DNA of 38,088 nucleotides from CAITSH01 sp945892985. GTDB taxonomy: Bacteria > Pseudomonadota > Gammaproteobacteria > Burkholderiales > SG8-39. The notes under the pieces were generated by a model. The model saw nothing but the letters and a program-made list of their open reading frames with translations. It had not been told where the DNA came from and did not search any database. The position numbers and the translations under genes were made by a program. Positions 25,016-32,052 of the stretch are shown here, one piece after another; position 1 is the first letter of the stretch, and every line of letters starts with the position of its first letter. The stretch is from positions 1 to 38,088 of the forward strand of contig CAMDDU010000042.1 in the NCBI GenBank assembly GCA_945892985.1, written 5' to 3'.

Positions 25016-25342
25016 TCAGCCCGAAGTATGGCCGTCAGGCGCACTCCTGGCGACGTACTCGACCCCAAGCGACCCATTTCCCCCGACCCGGTTCTAAACA
25101 AGGACCGGTTGTCCCCAAGTGTCCCGGAGCCTCGCGGCAAGTAATCGCGCCACCACATCCAGCGTTCCGCCCGGAGAAACCGGAACAATCAGGCGTACCG
25201 GCCTGCCGGGAAAATCCGATGCCGACGCGCCGACCGAACAGCCGGCGAATACACACGCGAGCAAGATCGCTTGAACCAACCGCGAGGTGTCACGGAACAG
25301 GAATTGCACGCGGCCTGAGCGCCAAATCGATGACAAGACCAT
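25016..25342 (-). pseudogene. Decayed Bug-family binding protein gene D
   Basis: The frame from ATG 25342 encodes a signal peptide and the first mature residues of a Bug protein (DFPGRPVRLIVPVSPGGTLD, then VVARLLAARLRDTWGQPVLV). It stops at TAG 25096-25094, exactly where the family has ENRPGGN. In the same frame the sequence continues NRVGGNGSLGVEYVARSAPD then GHTSG, ending with TGA at 25018-25016. The first stop is therefore a Glu to stop change (GAG to TAG) inside an otherwise normal sequence, and the remaining two thirds of the gene are gone. The start lies three bases after the UbiD-like stop, so the intact gene once belonged to that operon. Confidence 0.88.
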
Positions 25343-25345
25343 ACC

Positions 25346-26833
25346 CTACCCAGGTTTTCTGGCATCACTTGGTTTGGACACATCCTGCACTCCACCCACG
25401 TCGAAAAGCTCCGCCCATTTATGCTCGAGCTCCCGTAGATAGACAGGATCCGCCTCGGCGACTGCGGGAAAATCCTTTATCCACTCATAAGGACGACAGG
25501 CATCAATGACCGCACGGGAGTTAAATGTCGGATCACCACGGCGCAACATGGGCTCAGCCTTGCTGGCCCAGGCACGACGAATGAAGTCGATACTTGTCGC
25601 CGGATCCGTTCGCGTGCATACCGCCCATATCACCTCTTCCAGATTCGTCACGTCAATATCCTCATCGACCACGATGGTGTATTTCCCCATGTACGCTGCG
25701 GCGGGCAATTGTGACGCGATAAAACCCGCCTGTCGGGCATGCCCGGGGTAGCGTTGCTTTATCGCGACAATAACCAGCATGCGACCACCGCCGCATTCCG
25801 GGGCATACACGCCCTTTATTTCAGGAATTCCGGCCGCGACCATTGCATCAAAAATCATCGCCGACTTCATAATCGTCCGCATATAGGAATAATCATGCGG
25901 TGGCTTGGCTGGCGGACAGCCGAGCATAATGGGATTGTTGCGGTACAGAACGCGCTCCACCTTCAGATACGGCTCCTTGGTGGTGCCGCTTACGTAGTAG
26001 CCGGGCCACTCGCCAAAAGGCCCTTCATCCGTTTTGTCTCCCTCGACAATCCAGCCCTCGAGGACAATCTCAGCATGGGCGATGATGGGAAGACCCGTAA
26101 CAGTACTCCTGACCACCTGCACCGGCTCTCCGCGCACGGCGCCGGCATAATTCAATTCACTGACCCCGGTGGGGACTTCAACTCCCCCGAGCACCATGAA
26201 CAGAGGATCCATGCCGATATGGATCGCCACTGGAGCACGGCCCTCCCGCGCCATCCACTTTTGATTGTGCATATGTCCATGCTTGCCCTGTACGATTGCG
26301 AGCGTCACATGATTCTTGTCCACCAGCATCGAACGATACGCGCCAAGGTTGACCCAATTGTCCTCCGGATCAATCGTCGCGACGGCCACACCGGTGCCGA
26401 TATAACGCCCCCCATCCAGCGCGTGCCAAAGGGGCGTTGGAAATTTCATCAGGTCAACGTCATCCCCTTCCATGACATTTTCAAATACAGGTCCGGTTTC
26501 GACAAAAATAGGATCAAAGTCTTTTGCCGCTGCAGTCCATCTGTTGGGCGATCCACGCAGGCTCTCCACCAGCGACGCATCCGTGTGATCGGGCCCCATC
26601 CGCAAAGTCAGGCCCAGTCGGCGCGCGCTGTTTGTCGAGGAGGTGAGGACACGAAACCCTTCGGCGTGCCCCTTGATCTTGTCGAAAAGCAGCGCCGGTC
26701 CACGCTTTTTATAGTCGATCTCCGACACCCCTCCGATTTCAAGATTCCAATCAGCACCATGCGGATGTGCCAATTCACCAATCGCCTCTACCTGCGCAAG
26801 CCATTCGCGCAAATCATCATATTTATTAGTCAT
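25346..26833 (-). CDS. UbiD-family prenylated-FMN decarboxylase
   Basis: This 495-residue enzyme belongs to the UbiD/Fdc family, which (de)carboxylates aromatic, heteroaromatic or alpha,beta-unsaturated acids with prenylated FMN. The catalytic triad can be traced: Arg about 167 (NLGAYRSML) and the two glutamates about 270 and 275 in DEGPFGEWPGYYVSG, with spacing as in known UbiD members. The start is ATG 26833 (MTNKYDDLREW); a GTG at 26842 is in frame. It lies between the nitrilase-type gene (68 bases upstream) and the dead Bug gene (three bases downstream). The cofactor-supplying UbiX is not in the window. In context it may remove a ring carboxylate before or after hydroxylation, as UbiD enzymes do with pyrrole- and furan-carboxylates. 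Confidence 0.9.
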   Translation of the reverse strand: MTNKYDDLREWLAQVEAIGELAHPHGADWNLEIGGVSEIDYKKRGPALLFDKIKGHAEGFRVLTSSTNSARRLGLTLRMGPDHTDASLVESLRGSPNRWTAAAKDFDPIFVETGPVFENVMEGDDVDLMKFPTPLWHALDGGRYIGTGVAVATIDPEDNWVNLGAYRSMLVDKNHVTLAIVQGKHGHMHNQKWMAREGRAPVAIHIGMDPLFMVLGGVEVPTGVSELNYAGAVRGEPVQVVRSTVTGLPIIAHAEIVLEGWIVEGDKTDEGPFGEWPGYYVSGTTKEPYLKVERVLYRNNPIMLGCPPAKPPHDYSYMRTIMKSAMIFDAMVAAGIPEIKGVYAPECGGGRMLVIVAIKQRYPGHARQAGFIASQLPAAAYMGKYTIVVDEDIDVTNLEEVIWAVCTRTDPATSIDFIRRAWASKAEPMLRRGDPTFNSRAVIDACRPYEWIKDFPAVAEADPVYLRELEHKWAELFDVGGVQDVSKPSDARKPG

Positions 26834-26901
26834 GTTTTTCACTTAATGGTGGATGTGCAGCATCAGAAACAACGAAAAACTGATATGAAAGTTACTTTAA
26901 T

Positions 26902-28554
26902 TCAGGATGACTTCTTAACCAGCAGTGCGTATTCCGAAGAAACTGCACTCGCCATGAGATCACAACCTTGCGCACCAACCGCTTTGTCCTCTGTCGCCTT
27001 CAGGTTTACGCCGTGAACCAAAAATTCAGCGCCCGGCTTGGCTTCAATCACATCAGGGGACCGAACCTTCCAGTGCGGCTCGCTCGGATACGCGACCACC
27101 CCGACGATTGCCGACCCTCGTGAAACGATAGAATCGTTCCCTCGCGCAAAGACAATGTTCACCCGGTTTTCAGCAACGCGTTCCGGGGCGATTAGATCAA
27201 TCTCGTAGTCGGCTCGCCACCGCATTGGTACTGCAATCACTTCAGCCCCAAGATAGGCCAGCGCACGGAATGCCTCCGGGATCAAAATGTCCTCGCCGCA
27301 GAGCATGCCGATCCGGCCAACAGCGGTCTCGAAAACCTCGAATTCGGATCCGGCGCTCATCCAGTCGCGAAATTTAGCGGGAACATGCACCTGCCGATAT
27401 TTTCCGGCAACGGTTCCGATGTCATCGATAAGAAATCCGGTACTGAAATACCGTGCGTCATCACTTTCGATGAGGTTCACAACACCCCAGGTCGCGGTCT
27501 CCTTTGCAAGCGCACACAAGGCGCGCAGTATCGCGCAACCCTCGGCTGCGGCGCCAGCAGGATTGGCTTCAATAGCCGCGCGCTCGTAGGGAAACAATTC
27601 GGGCAACACCATGAGCTTTGCACCAGCCGCGGATGCCCCCCGCCAGGCCGCTACCGCGGACAAAACGGCTGCCTCGCCTGTTCCCCGCGGCTGCAGTGCC
27701 GCAACACCAAGAGAGGCCGGACCAGCCGTCCGGGTGCTTCGCGCAGGCGGTGACACTATCGCGCCATAGCACTCCGGCCGCCGAATCGCATGAATATTCT
27801 CTTCTCCGAGGATCTTATCCGCCGCGGTCGATAAATCCACGTCAGCCCAGACTACGCAGTCCGATTTATTATCCGCGCGCACCACGACCTCACCTGTGGG
27901 CGACACGATTTGGCTCCCCCCACAATAGGTGCCTATCCCACCGAACTCACGCGGCCCCACTTTATTCGCACTCGCTACCCAGACACGATTCTCCACGGCG
28001 CGTGCCGGAACATGAAGGAAGGTTTCATCCGTACCGCCGGAGTGCAGTGTGTTCAGCAGTAAATGTGCCCCCTGCAAGGCGAGCATGCGGGAGGTCTCCG
28101 GTATGAGCCCGTCTGCACAAATATAGACGCCAACGCGGCCGAATGGCAATTGGACGGTCGGATTCCCTAGCCTGCCTGGTGTCGCCCAAATGCGTTGTGC
28201 CCCAAACGGAATTTGTTTCTGATATTTCAGTGCTATCGTTTTATCCGGAGCAACAATCACCGTCGTGATAAACGATTCCTCGCCTAGTTTCTCGATCATT
28301 CCGATGGCGACAAAGCAAGCATGACGCGAGGCACGTTCGGCGATTGCGTCAATGAACGGTCCAGGAACTTCAGCGCCATGCGCGAGAGCGTCAGACCTTG
28401 ATCGCACCTGCCCTGCAGACCAATTCGACATTTCCGGCAAAACGATCAAATCCGGCTTTTGCAGCCCCGCATCGTCGATTAAAGCGAGGCATTTTTTCAG
28501 GTTTTCGGCTTCGTCCGCACCAATGGACAACTGAATACAAGCAATACGCGTCAT
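26902..28554 (-). CDS. Two-domain nitrilase-superfamily (carbon-nitrogen hydrolase) protein
   Basis: This 550-residue protein is made of two consecutive carbon-nitrogen hydrolase domains, about residues 1-265 and 280-535. Each has a full Glu-Lys-Cys triad: E41 (LPEMSNW), K110 (LKYQKQIPF) and C146 (VYICADGLIPE) in the first; E319 (LPELFPYE), K385 (GKYRQVHVP) and C419 (MLCGEDILIPE) in the second. The family hydrolyses nitriles, amides and carbamoyl groups, releasing ammonia. Most members have a single domain, or one domain fused to a different one, so a double active nitrilase is unusual. It starts MTRIACIQLSIGADE and is the first intact gene downstream of the IS remnants. It probably handles an amide or half-amide intermediate of island B. 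Confidence 0.88.
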   Translation of the reverse strand: MTRIACIQLSIGADEAENLKKCLALIDDAGLQKPDLIVLPEMSNWSAGQVRSRSDALAHGAEVPGPFIDAIAERASRHACFVAIGMIEKLGEESFITTVIVAPDKTIALKYQKQIPFGAQRIWATPGRLGNPTVQLPFGRVGVYICADGLIPETSRMLALQGAHLLLNTLHSGGTDETFLHVPARAVENRVWVASANKVGPREFGGIGTYCGGSQIVSPTGEVVVRADNKSDCVVWADVDLSTAADKILGEENIHAIRRPECYGAIVSPPARSTRTAGPASLGVAALQPRGTGEAAVLSAVAAWRGASAAGAKLMVLPELFPYERAAIEANPAGAAAEGCAILRALCALAKETATWGVVNLIESDDARYFSTGFLIDDIGTVAGKYRQVHVPAKFRDWMSAGSEFEVFETAVGRIGMLCGEDILIPEAFRALAYLGAEVIAVPMRWRADYEIDLIAPERVAENRVNIVFARGNDSIVSRGSAIVGVVAYPSEPHWKVRSPDVIEAKPGAEFLVHGVNLKATEDKAVGAQGCDLMASAVSSEYALLVKKSS

Positions 28555-28576
28555 CGATATCTCACGTCAATAGGAG

Positions 28577-28834
28577 TGGCTCCGTTCGTTTGAACAGATT
28601 TCCCCGATTTATAAGTCGAACTCGGGCCGGTTGGTGACGGTGCAGAGTCGTCCACGGCGGCGTACGTCGCTTGCGACGAACGCAACGCCTCGGTGGGCAA
28701 CTCGGGGCGCACCGAAGAACTCATCTTACGCGGTCAGCCTCAGTTTGGGTAAGGTTGCCACGTATTTCTCCTGCGGAGTCAGCCACTCGAGTTTCGAATG
28801 TGGACGATACGTGTTGTAACAGTCAAAGTAATCG
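28577..28834. repeat. Direct repeat, copy 1 of 258 bases
   Basis: Positions 28577-28834 repeat at 29192-29449 in the same orientation with no gaps and about eleven mismatches counted by eye (about 96 percent identical). It begins TGGCTCCGTTCG and covers the transposase C-terminus plus the end of the IS element. The two copies flank a 357-base unrelated segment. Confidence 0.9.
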
Positions 28835-28890
28835 AAGCCCTTGGCCATGGGGATGTAGGTCGTATCGAGCGCCAAGATCTGGTTCAAAAA
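28577..28890 (-). mobile_element. IS3-type element remnant, copy 1 (transposase end with internal deletion)
   Basis: The minus-strand frame ending at 28726 carries a catalytic-core start NQILALDTTYIPMAKGF (about 28884-28834) joined directly to the transposase C-terminus CYNTYRPHSKLEWLTPQEKY. In an intact IS3-family OrfB these blocks are separated by the rest of the DDE core, so the element has lost its catalytic centre. The non-coding end of the element continues to about 28577. It cannot transpose by itself. Confidence 0.75.
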
Positions 28891-28966
28891 AGCGGGGCCA
28901 CTTCTATTGACGGAAAGCCATCGGCGATCTAACCTCCCACTTAGCTGATGCCTATGTTCAGCACAG

Positions 28967-29161
28967 TTAATGTGGTAATTCCCGCGCAATTGGGACTCCT
29001 GTTGGCCAAACTGTGGACGTAGAGCCTGGGGACTGCGCCCACGCGATGGAGTGATTGATGGACATATCCAGCACTACGATGATCAGTGCCGTGGCTATAA
29101 ATTTGCAGGTTGCGATAGCCCGATTGCGTACACATATTTTTTTGCCTACGTGGGAATTCAT
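28967..29161 (-). pseudogene. Secreted-protein N-terminal fragment between the IS remnants
   Basis: A 64-residue frame begins at ATG 29161 with GAGG nine bases upstream. It encodes a positively charged start (MNSHVGKKICVRNRAI), a hydrophobic core (FIATALIIVVLDM) and a cleavage-type end (SIAWAQ), a signal peptide much like those of the Bug proteins. After about 20 mature residues (SPGSTSTVWPTGVPIAREL) it stops. I interpret it as the front of a periplasmic binding protein gene, possibly a seventh Bug gene, cut short by rearrangement with the IS copies. A genuine tiny secreted peptide is less likely. Confidence 0.4.
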
Positions 29162-29191
29162 TGAAAGGCCTCACACGAAAATAATAAGAAA

Positions 29192-29449
29192 TGGCTCCGT
29201 TCGTTTGAACAGATTTCCCCGATTTATAAATCAAACTCGGGCCGGTTGGTGACGGTGCAGAGTCGTCCACGGCAGCGTGCGTCGCTTGCGACGAACGCAA
29301 CGCCTCGGTGGGCAACTCGGGGCGCACCGAAGAACTCATCTTACGCGGTCAGCCTCAGTTTGGGCAAGGTTGCCACGTATTTCTCCTGCGGAGTCCGCCA
29401 CTCAAGTTTCGAATGTGGACGATGCGTGTTGTACCAGTCGCAGTAATCG
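29192..29449. repeat. Direct repeat, copy 2 of 258 bases
   Basis: This is the partner of 28577-28834, same orientation, offset 615 bases throughout. Mismatches include AAATCAAAC against AAGTCGAAC near the element tip. Confidence 0.9.
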
Positions 29450-29490
29450 GCAATGCCGGCCCTGGCCGCGCTCACGCTGTCGTAAATTCC
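29192..29490 (-). mobile_element. IS3-type element remnant, copy 2 (transposase C-terminus)
   Basis: The minus-strand frame ending at 29341 contains IYDSVSAARAGIADYCDWYN then THRPHSKLEWRTPQEKY, a typical C-terminus of an IS3-family OrfB. Upstream of about 29490 the similarity ends abruptly and the Bug E gene follows within 100 bases. It has a different deletion end point from copy 1, so the two are independently shortened relics of the same element. There is no intact OrfA or DDE core. Confidence 0.75.
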
Positions 29491-29583
29491 AGCGTTGCAT
29501 TGCGGCTGGGGAATCCCATATAAGCTCACCAAGGTTCTGGAAAGCCTTGGACTCCCCCGCCGACTCACTATCCCTGCGCATGA

Positions 29584-30561
29584 TTAATCCGCTTTGGCCC
29601 CACTCATTCGAATCACATCCCCCCAGCGCTTGCTTTCCTCCTTCATAAACTGCGCCAATTCCGCAGGTGTACTCCCAACCCCTTCCAAACTCATGTCTGC
29701 CAGGTGTTTCGCCACATCAGGTTGTCGCAACACATCGGCAACCGCTCTCGAAAGCTCTTCGGCGATCGCCAACGGCGTTTTCGGGGGCGCGACGATACCA
29801 AACCAGACGGTGGCAATAAAGCCGGGCAAGGTCTCCGCAAGCGTATTCACTTCAGGTAAGAAAGGGCTGCGCTTTTCGCCCGCCACAGCAAGTGCGCGCA
29901 ACTTGCCCGCCCGGATATGGGGTAATGCCGTACTCAGTTCGACAAACATCATGTCCACCTGCCCCGCAAGAAGTGCCAAAATCGCCGGCGCGCTCCCCTG
30001 GTAAGGTATCCCTACGATGTTAATTCCTGTCATCGATTTAAACAGTTCTGGCGTGAGCGAGGATGGCGCACCAATGACGCCTGTGGCGAAATTGAGTCGA
30101 CCAGGACTTGCCTTTGCCGCGTCAATGAGTTGCCGAACACTCGTGGCCGGGAACTTGGAATTAACAACAAGCACATTGGGAACTGTTGCCACCAGCGAAA
30201 TGGGGACAAATGCATCGGGGTCATAAGTGAGCTTGGCATAAAGGGATTTATTCACGACGAGTGGCGCCGGATGCGCGAGCATCAACGTGTACCCGTCTGG
30301 AGCCGCCTTGGCGGTCGCCTCACCGGCGATATTCCCACCCGCTCCAGGGCGGTTTTCAACAAGCAGCACTTGCCCCATCTTTTCCCGGAGCTTGTCGGCA
30401 ACAATGCGCGCCAACGTATCCGTACCACCGCCAGGTGGGCTCGGAATCAGAATTTTTATCGGCTTGGAAGGGTAACTTTGTGCGAATACACCCGAAACCG
30501 ATAACAGGCCACCTACACATAGCGCGGTAACCAAGGCGCGACTCAACCTCATATTTTTCAT
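29584..30561 (-). CDS. Bug-family (TctC-like) periplasmic binding protein E
   Basis: This 325-residue solute receptor has a signal peptide of about 28 residues ending SGVFAQ. Canonical family blocks are PSKPIKILIPSPPGGGTDTL, VENRPGAGGNIAGEATAKAA, PDGYTLMLAHPAPLVVNKSL and GIVAPPKTPLAIAEEL. It follows Bug F on the same strand after a 126-base gap containing a strong hairpin. IS remnant copy 2 begins about 100 bases downstream. The orphan status (no TctA or TctB) is the same as for the other Bug genes here. ATG 30561 is used; ATG 30552 is also possible. Confidence 0.91.
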   Translation of the reverse strand: MKNMRLSRALVTALCVGGLLSVSGVFAQSYPSKPIKILIPSPPGGGTDTLARIVADKLREKMGQVLLVENRPGAGGNIAGEATAKAAPDGYTLMLAHPAPLVVNKSLYAKLTYDPDAFVPISLVATVPNVLVVNSKFPATSVRQLIDAAKASPGRLNFATGVIGAPSSLTPELFKSMTGINIVGIPYQGSAPAILALLAGQVDMMFVELSTALPHIRAGKLRALAVAGEKRSPFLPEVNTLAETLPGFIATVWFGIVAPPKTPLAIAEELSRAVADVLRQPDVAKHLADMSLEGVGSTPAELAQFMKEESKRWGDVIRMSGAKAD

Positions 30562-30596
30562 ATTTCTCCAAAGCCTCTAATTGAAGTGGGGGGATC

Positions 30597-30620
30597 AACA
30601 AGGGGGCTTGCCCCCTTGTT
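30597..30620. terminator. Strong hairpin between the Bug F and Bug E genes
   Basis: A perfect ten-base-pair stem (AACAAGGGGG with CCCCCTTGTT) and a four-base loop lies 67 bases after the Bug F stop and 35 bases before the Bug E start. No run of T follows it on the minus strand, so it is not a textbook intrinsic terminator. It could terminate weakly, protect a processed 3' end or influence translation of Bug E. Confidence 0.45.
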
Positions 30621-30687
30621 CAATAAAATCTTAATTTGCAGTTATTTTTTTCCGACACAAGCGATGCACGATAGCCGACATACAAAG

Positions 30688-31662
30688 TCACTCCAGTCGC
30701 GCTCCCGACAACTTGACCAACCGACCGAATTTCTCGAACTCTGCCTGCATGACAACACCGAATTGATCCGGTGAAATTTGCGGCGCTACAGTTATTCCGA
30801 ACGATGCGATGCGTCGACGCACTTCCGCATCACCAATAGCGTTAATAACGCCAGCGTGTATCTTGGCAATAACGTCATGCGGCGTACCGGCGGGCGCCAA
30901 CATCCCCAGGGTGGTGTACAGATCAAAGCCGGGCACACCGCTCTCGGATATGGTCGGAATGTCAGGCAGCGCTGCTGAACGCTGTCCCGAACCTATGCCC
31001 AACATGCGAAGTTTTCCCGAGCTGACACCTGCGTGCGCCAGTGGATAGCTCAGGAAGCCCATTTGCACTTCTCCCGCGCTAAGCGCTATAGCACTTGGGG
31101 CCCCACCCTTGTAGGGAACATGGACAATATTAATGTCAGCCATGGATCTGAAAAGTTCAGCCGTCAGATGGTGCGAAGACCCCGATCCCGCTGATGAGTA
31201 GGTGAGTTTTCCAGAATTTTGCTTCGCATAGGCAACCAATTGTGCGGCGTCATTAACCGGAACTGAGGAAGGAACAACCAAGAACAATGGCAATCGGTGC
31301 GTCTGGACAACCGGTGCCAAGTCCTTGAATGGGTCGTAGGGTAGTTTGGCAAAGATATGCGGATTAATAGCCCAAATCGGGCTGTCATAGAACAAAAGCG
31401 TATAGCCATCCGGGGCAGAACGGGCTACAACTTGTGCTGAAATATTTCCAGCCGCTCCGGGACGATTTTCAACGACAACTTGCCGATCCCACAATGTACT
31501 TAGTTTCTCCGCGATCAATCTGGCAATGACATCTGGCGCCCCCCCGGGGGCGGTACTCACGATGATTTTTACAGTCCGTGCGGGAAATGGCTGTGCGGAC
31601 ACCAGGTTTGCCTGTAGCGCAAAAATTGTTGCGAGCGAAAATAAAATAAATTGCCGAATCAT
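30688..31662 (-). CDS. Bug-family (TctC-like) periplasmic binding protein F
   Basis: This 324-residue solute receptor has a signal peptide of about 24 residues (MIRQFILFSLATIFALQANL to VSAQ). Family blocks are PARTVKIIVSTAPGGAPDVI, VENRPGAAGNISAQVVARSA, PDGYTLLFYDSPIWAINPHI and HVPYKGGAPSAIALSAGEV. It is the first gene of the minus-strand run that includes Bug E, the IS relics and the island B operon. The upstream neighbour on the plus strand is the VF530-family gene, 165 bases away. Confidence 0.91.
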   Translation of the reverse strand: MIRQFILFSLATIFALQANLVSAQPFPARTVKIIVSTAPGGAPDVIARLIAEKLSTLWDRQVVVENRPGAAGNISAQVVARSAPDGYTLLFYDSPIWAINPHIFAKLPYDPFKDLAPVVQTHRLPLFLVVPSSVPVNDAAQLVAYAKQNSGKLTYSSAGSGSSHHLTAELFRSMADINIVHVPYKGGAPSAIALSAGEVQMGFLSYPLAHAGVSSGKLRMLGIGSGQRSAALPDIPTISESGVPGFDLYTTLGMLAPAGTPHDVIAKIHAGVINAIGDAEVRRRIASFGITVAPQISPDQFGVVMQAEFEKFGRLVKLSGARLE

Positions 31663-31827
31663 TGTTCCTCCAATTTTTAATTTGAACTGATGAAAAAATC
31701 TGTCTCGTTGATACGCCGGGGTGTTGTGTACCTTAGCGCTGACAGGAGAAGGTCGAGCACAGTAAATCCGAAGGGATTAAGATTGTCTTATCCCTTTTCT
31801 ACTCTGCGTCCATTCACCTTCGAGCCC

Positions 31828-32052
31828 ATGAACAGCAACATCCAACCTAAAAACCCGCTGCACGGCGTCACGCTGGAGCAGATGCTCGTCGCCCTGGTTG
31901 AGAGCCTCGGCTGGGAGCGAATGGGAAGCCTTATCGCGATTCGCTGCTTCACCCAAGACCCCAGCATTGCGTCGAGCCTGAAGTTCTTGCGACGAACACC
32001 ATGGGCTAGGTCACAGGTCGAAGAGCTGTATTTGCAGGGCATGTCCGGCTAA
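31828..32052 (+). CDS. VF530 family (DUF2132) small protein
   Basis: This 74-residue protein matches the VF530 family (DUF2132), a small helical fold proposed to bind DNA. Hallmarks are NPLHGVTLEQML, GWERMG, RCFTQDPSIASSLKFLRR then TPWARSQVEELYL. The ATG at 31828 (MNSNIQPKN) is the natural start; the longer frame from 31690 adds residues without family character. Its TAA at 32050-32052 overlaps the TAG of the convergent tex gene, so the two coding regions overlap by four bases at their 3' ends. Confidence 0.88.
   Translation: MNSNIQPKNPLHGVTLEQMLVALVESLGWERMGSLIAIRCFTQDPSIASSLKFLRRTPWARSQVEELYLQGMSG

Noticed and set aside
25739..27016. Long plus-strand ORF of 425 residues
   Set aside because: It is antisense to the UbiD gene, whose catalytic residues are all in place. 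The plus-strand product is rich in His, Arg and Pro without a domain.
28941..29339. Minus-strand ORF of 132 residues spanning the IS copy 2 end
   Set aside because: It is a chance frame through the non-coding end of the IS relic and the adjacent segment. The overlapping signal-peptide frame is more protein-like.
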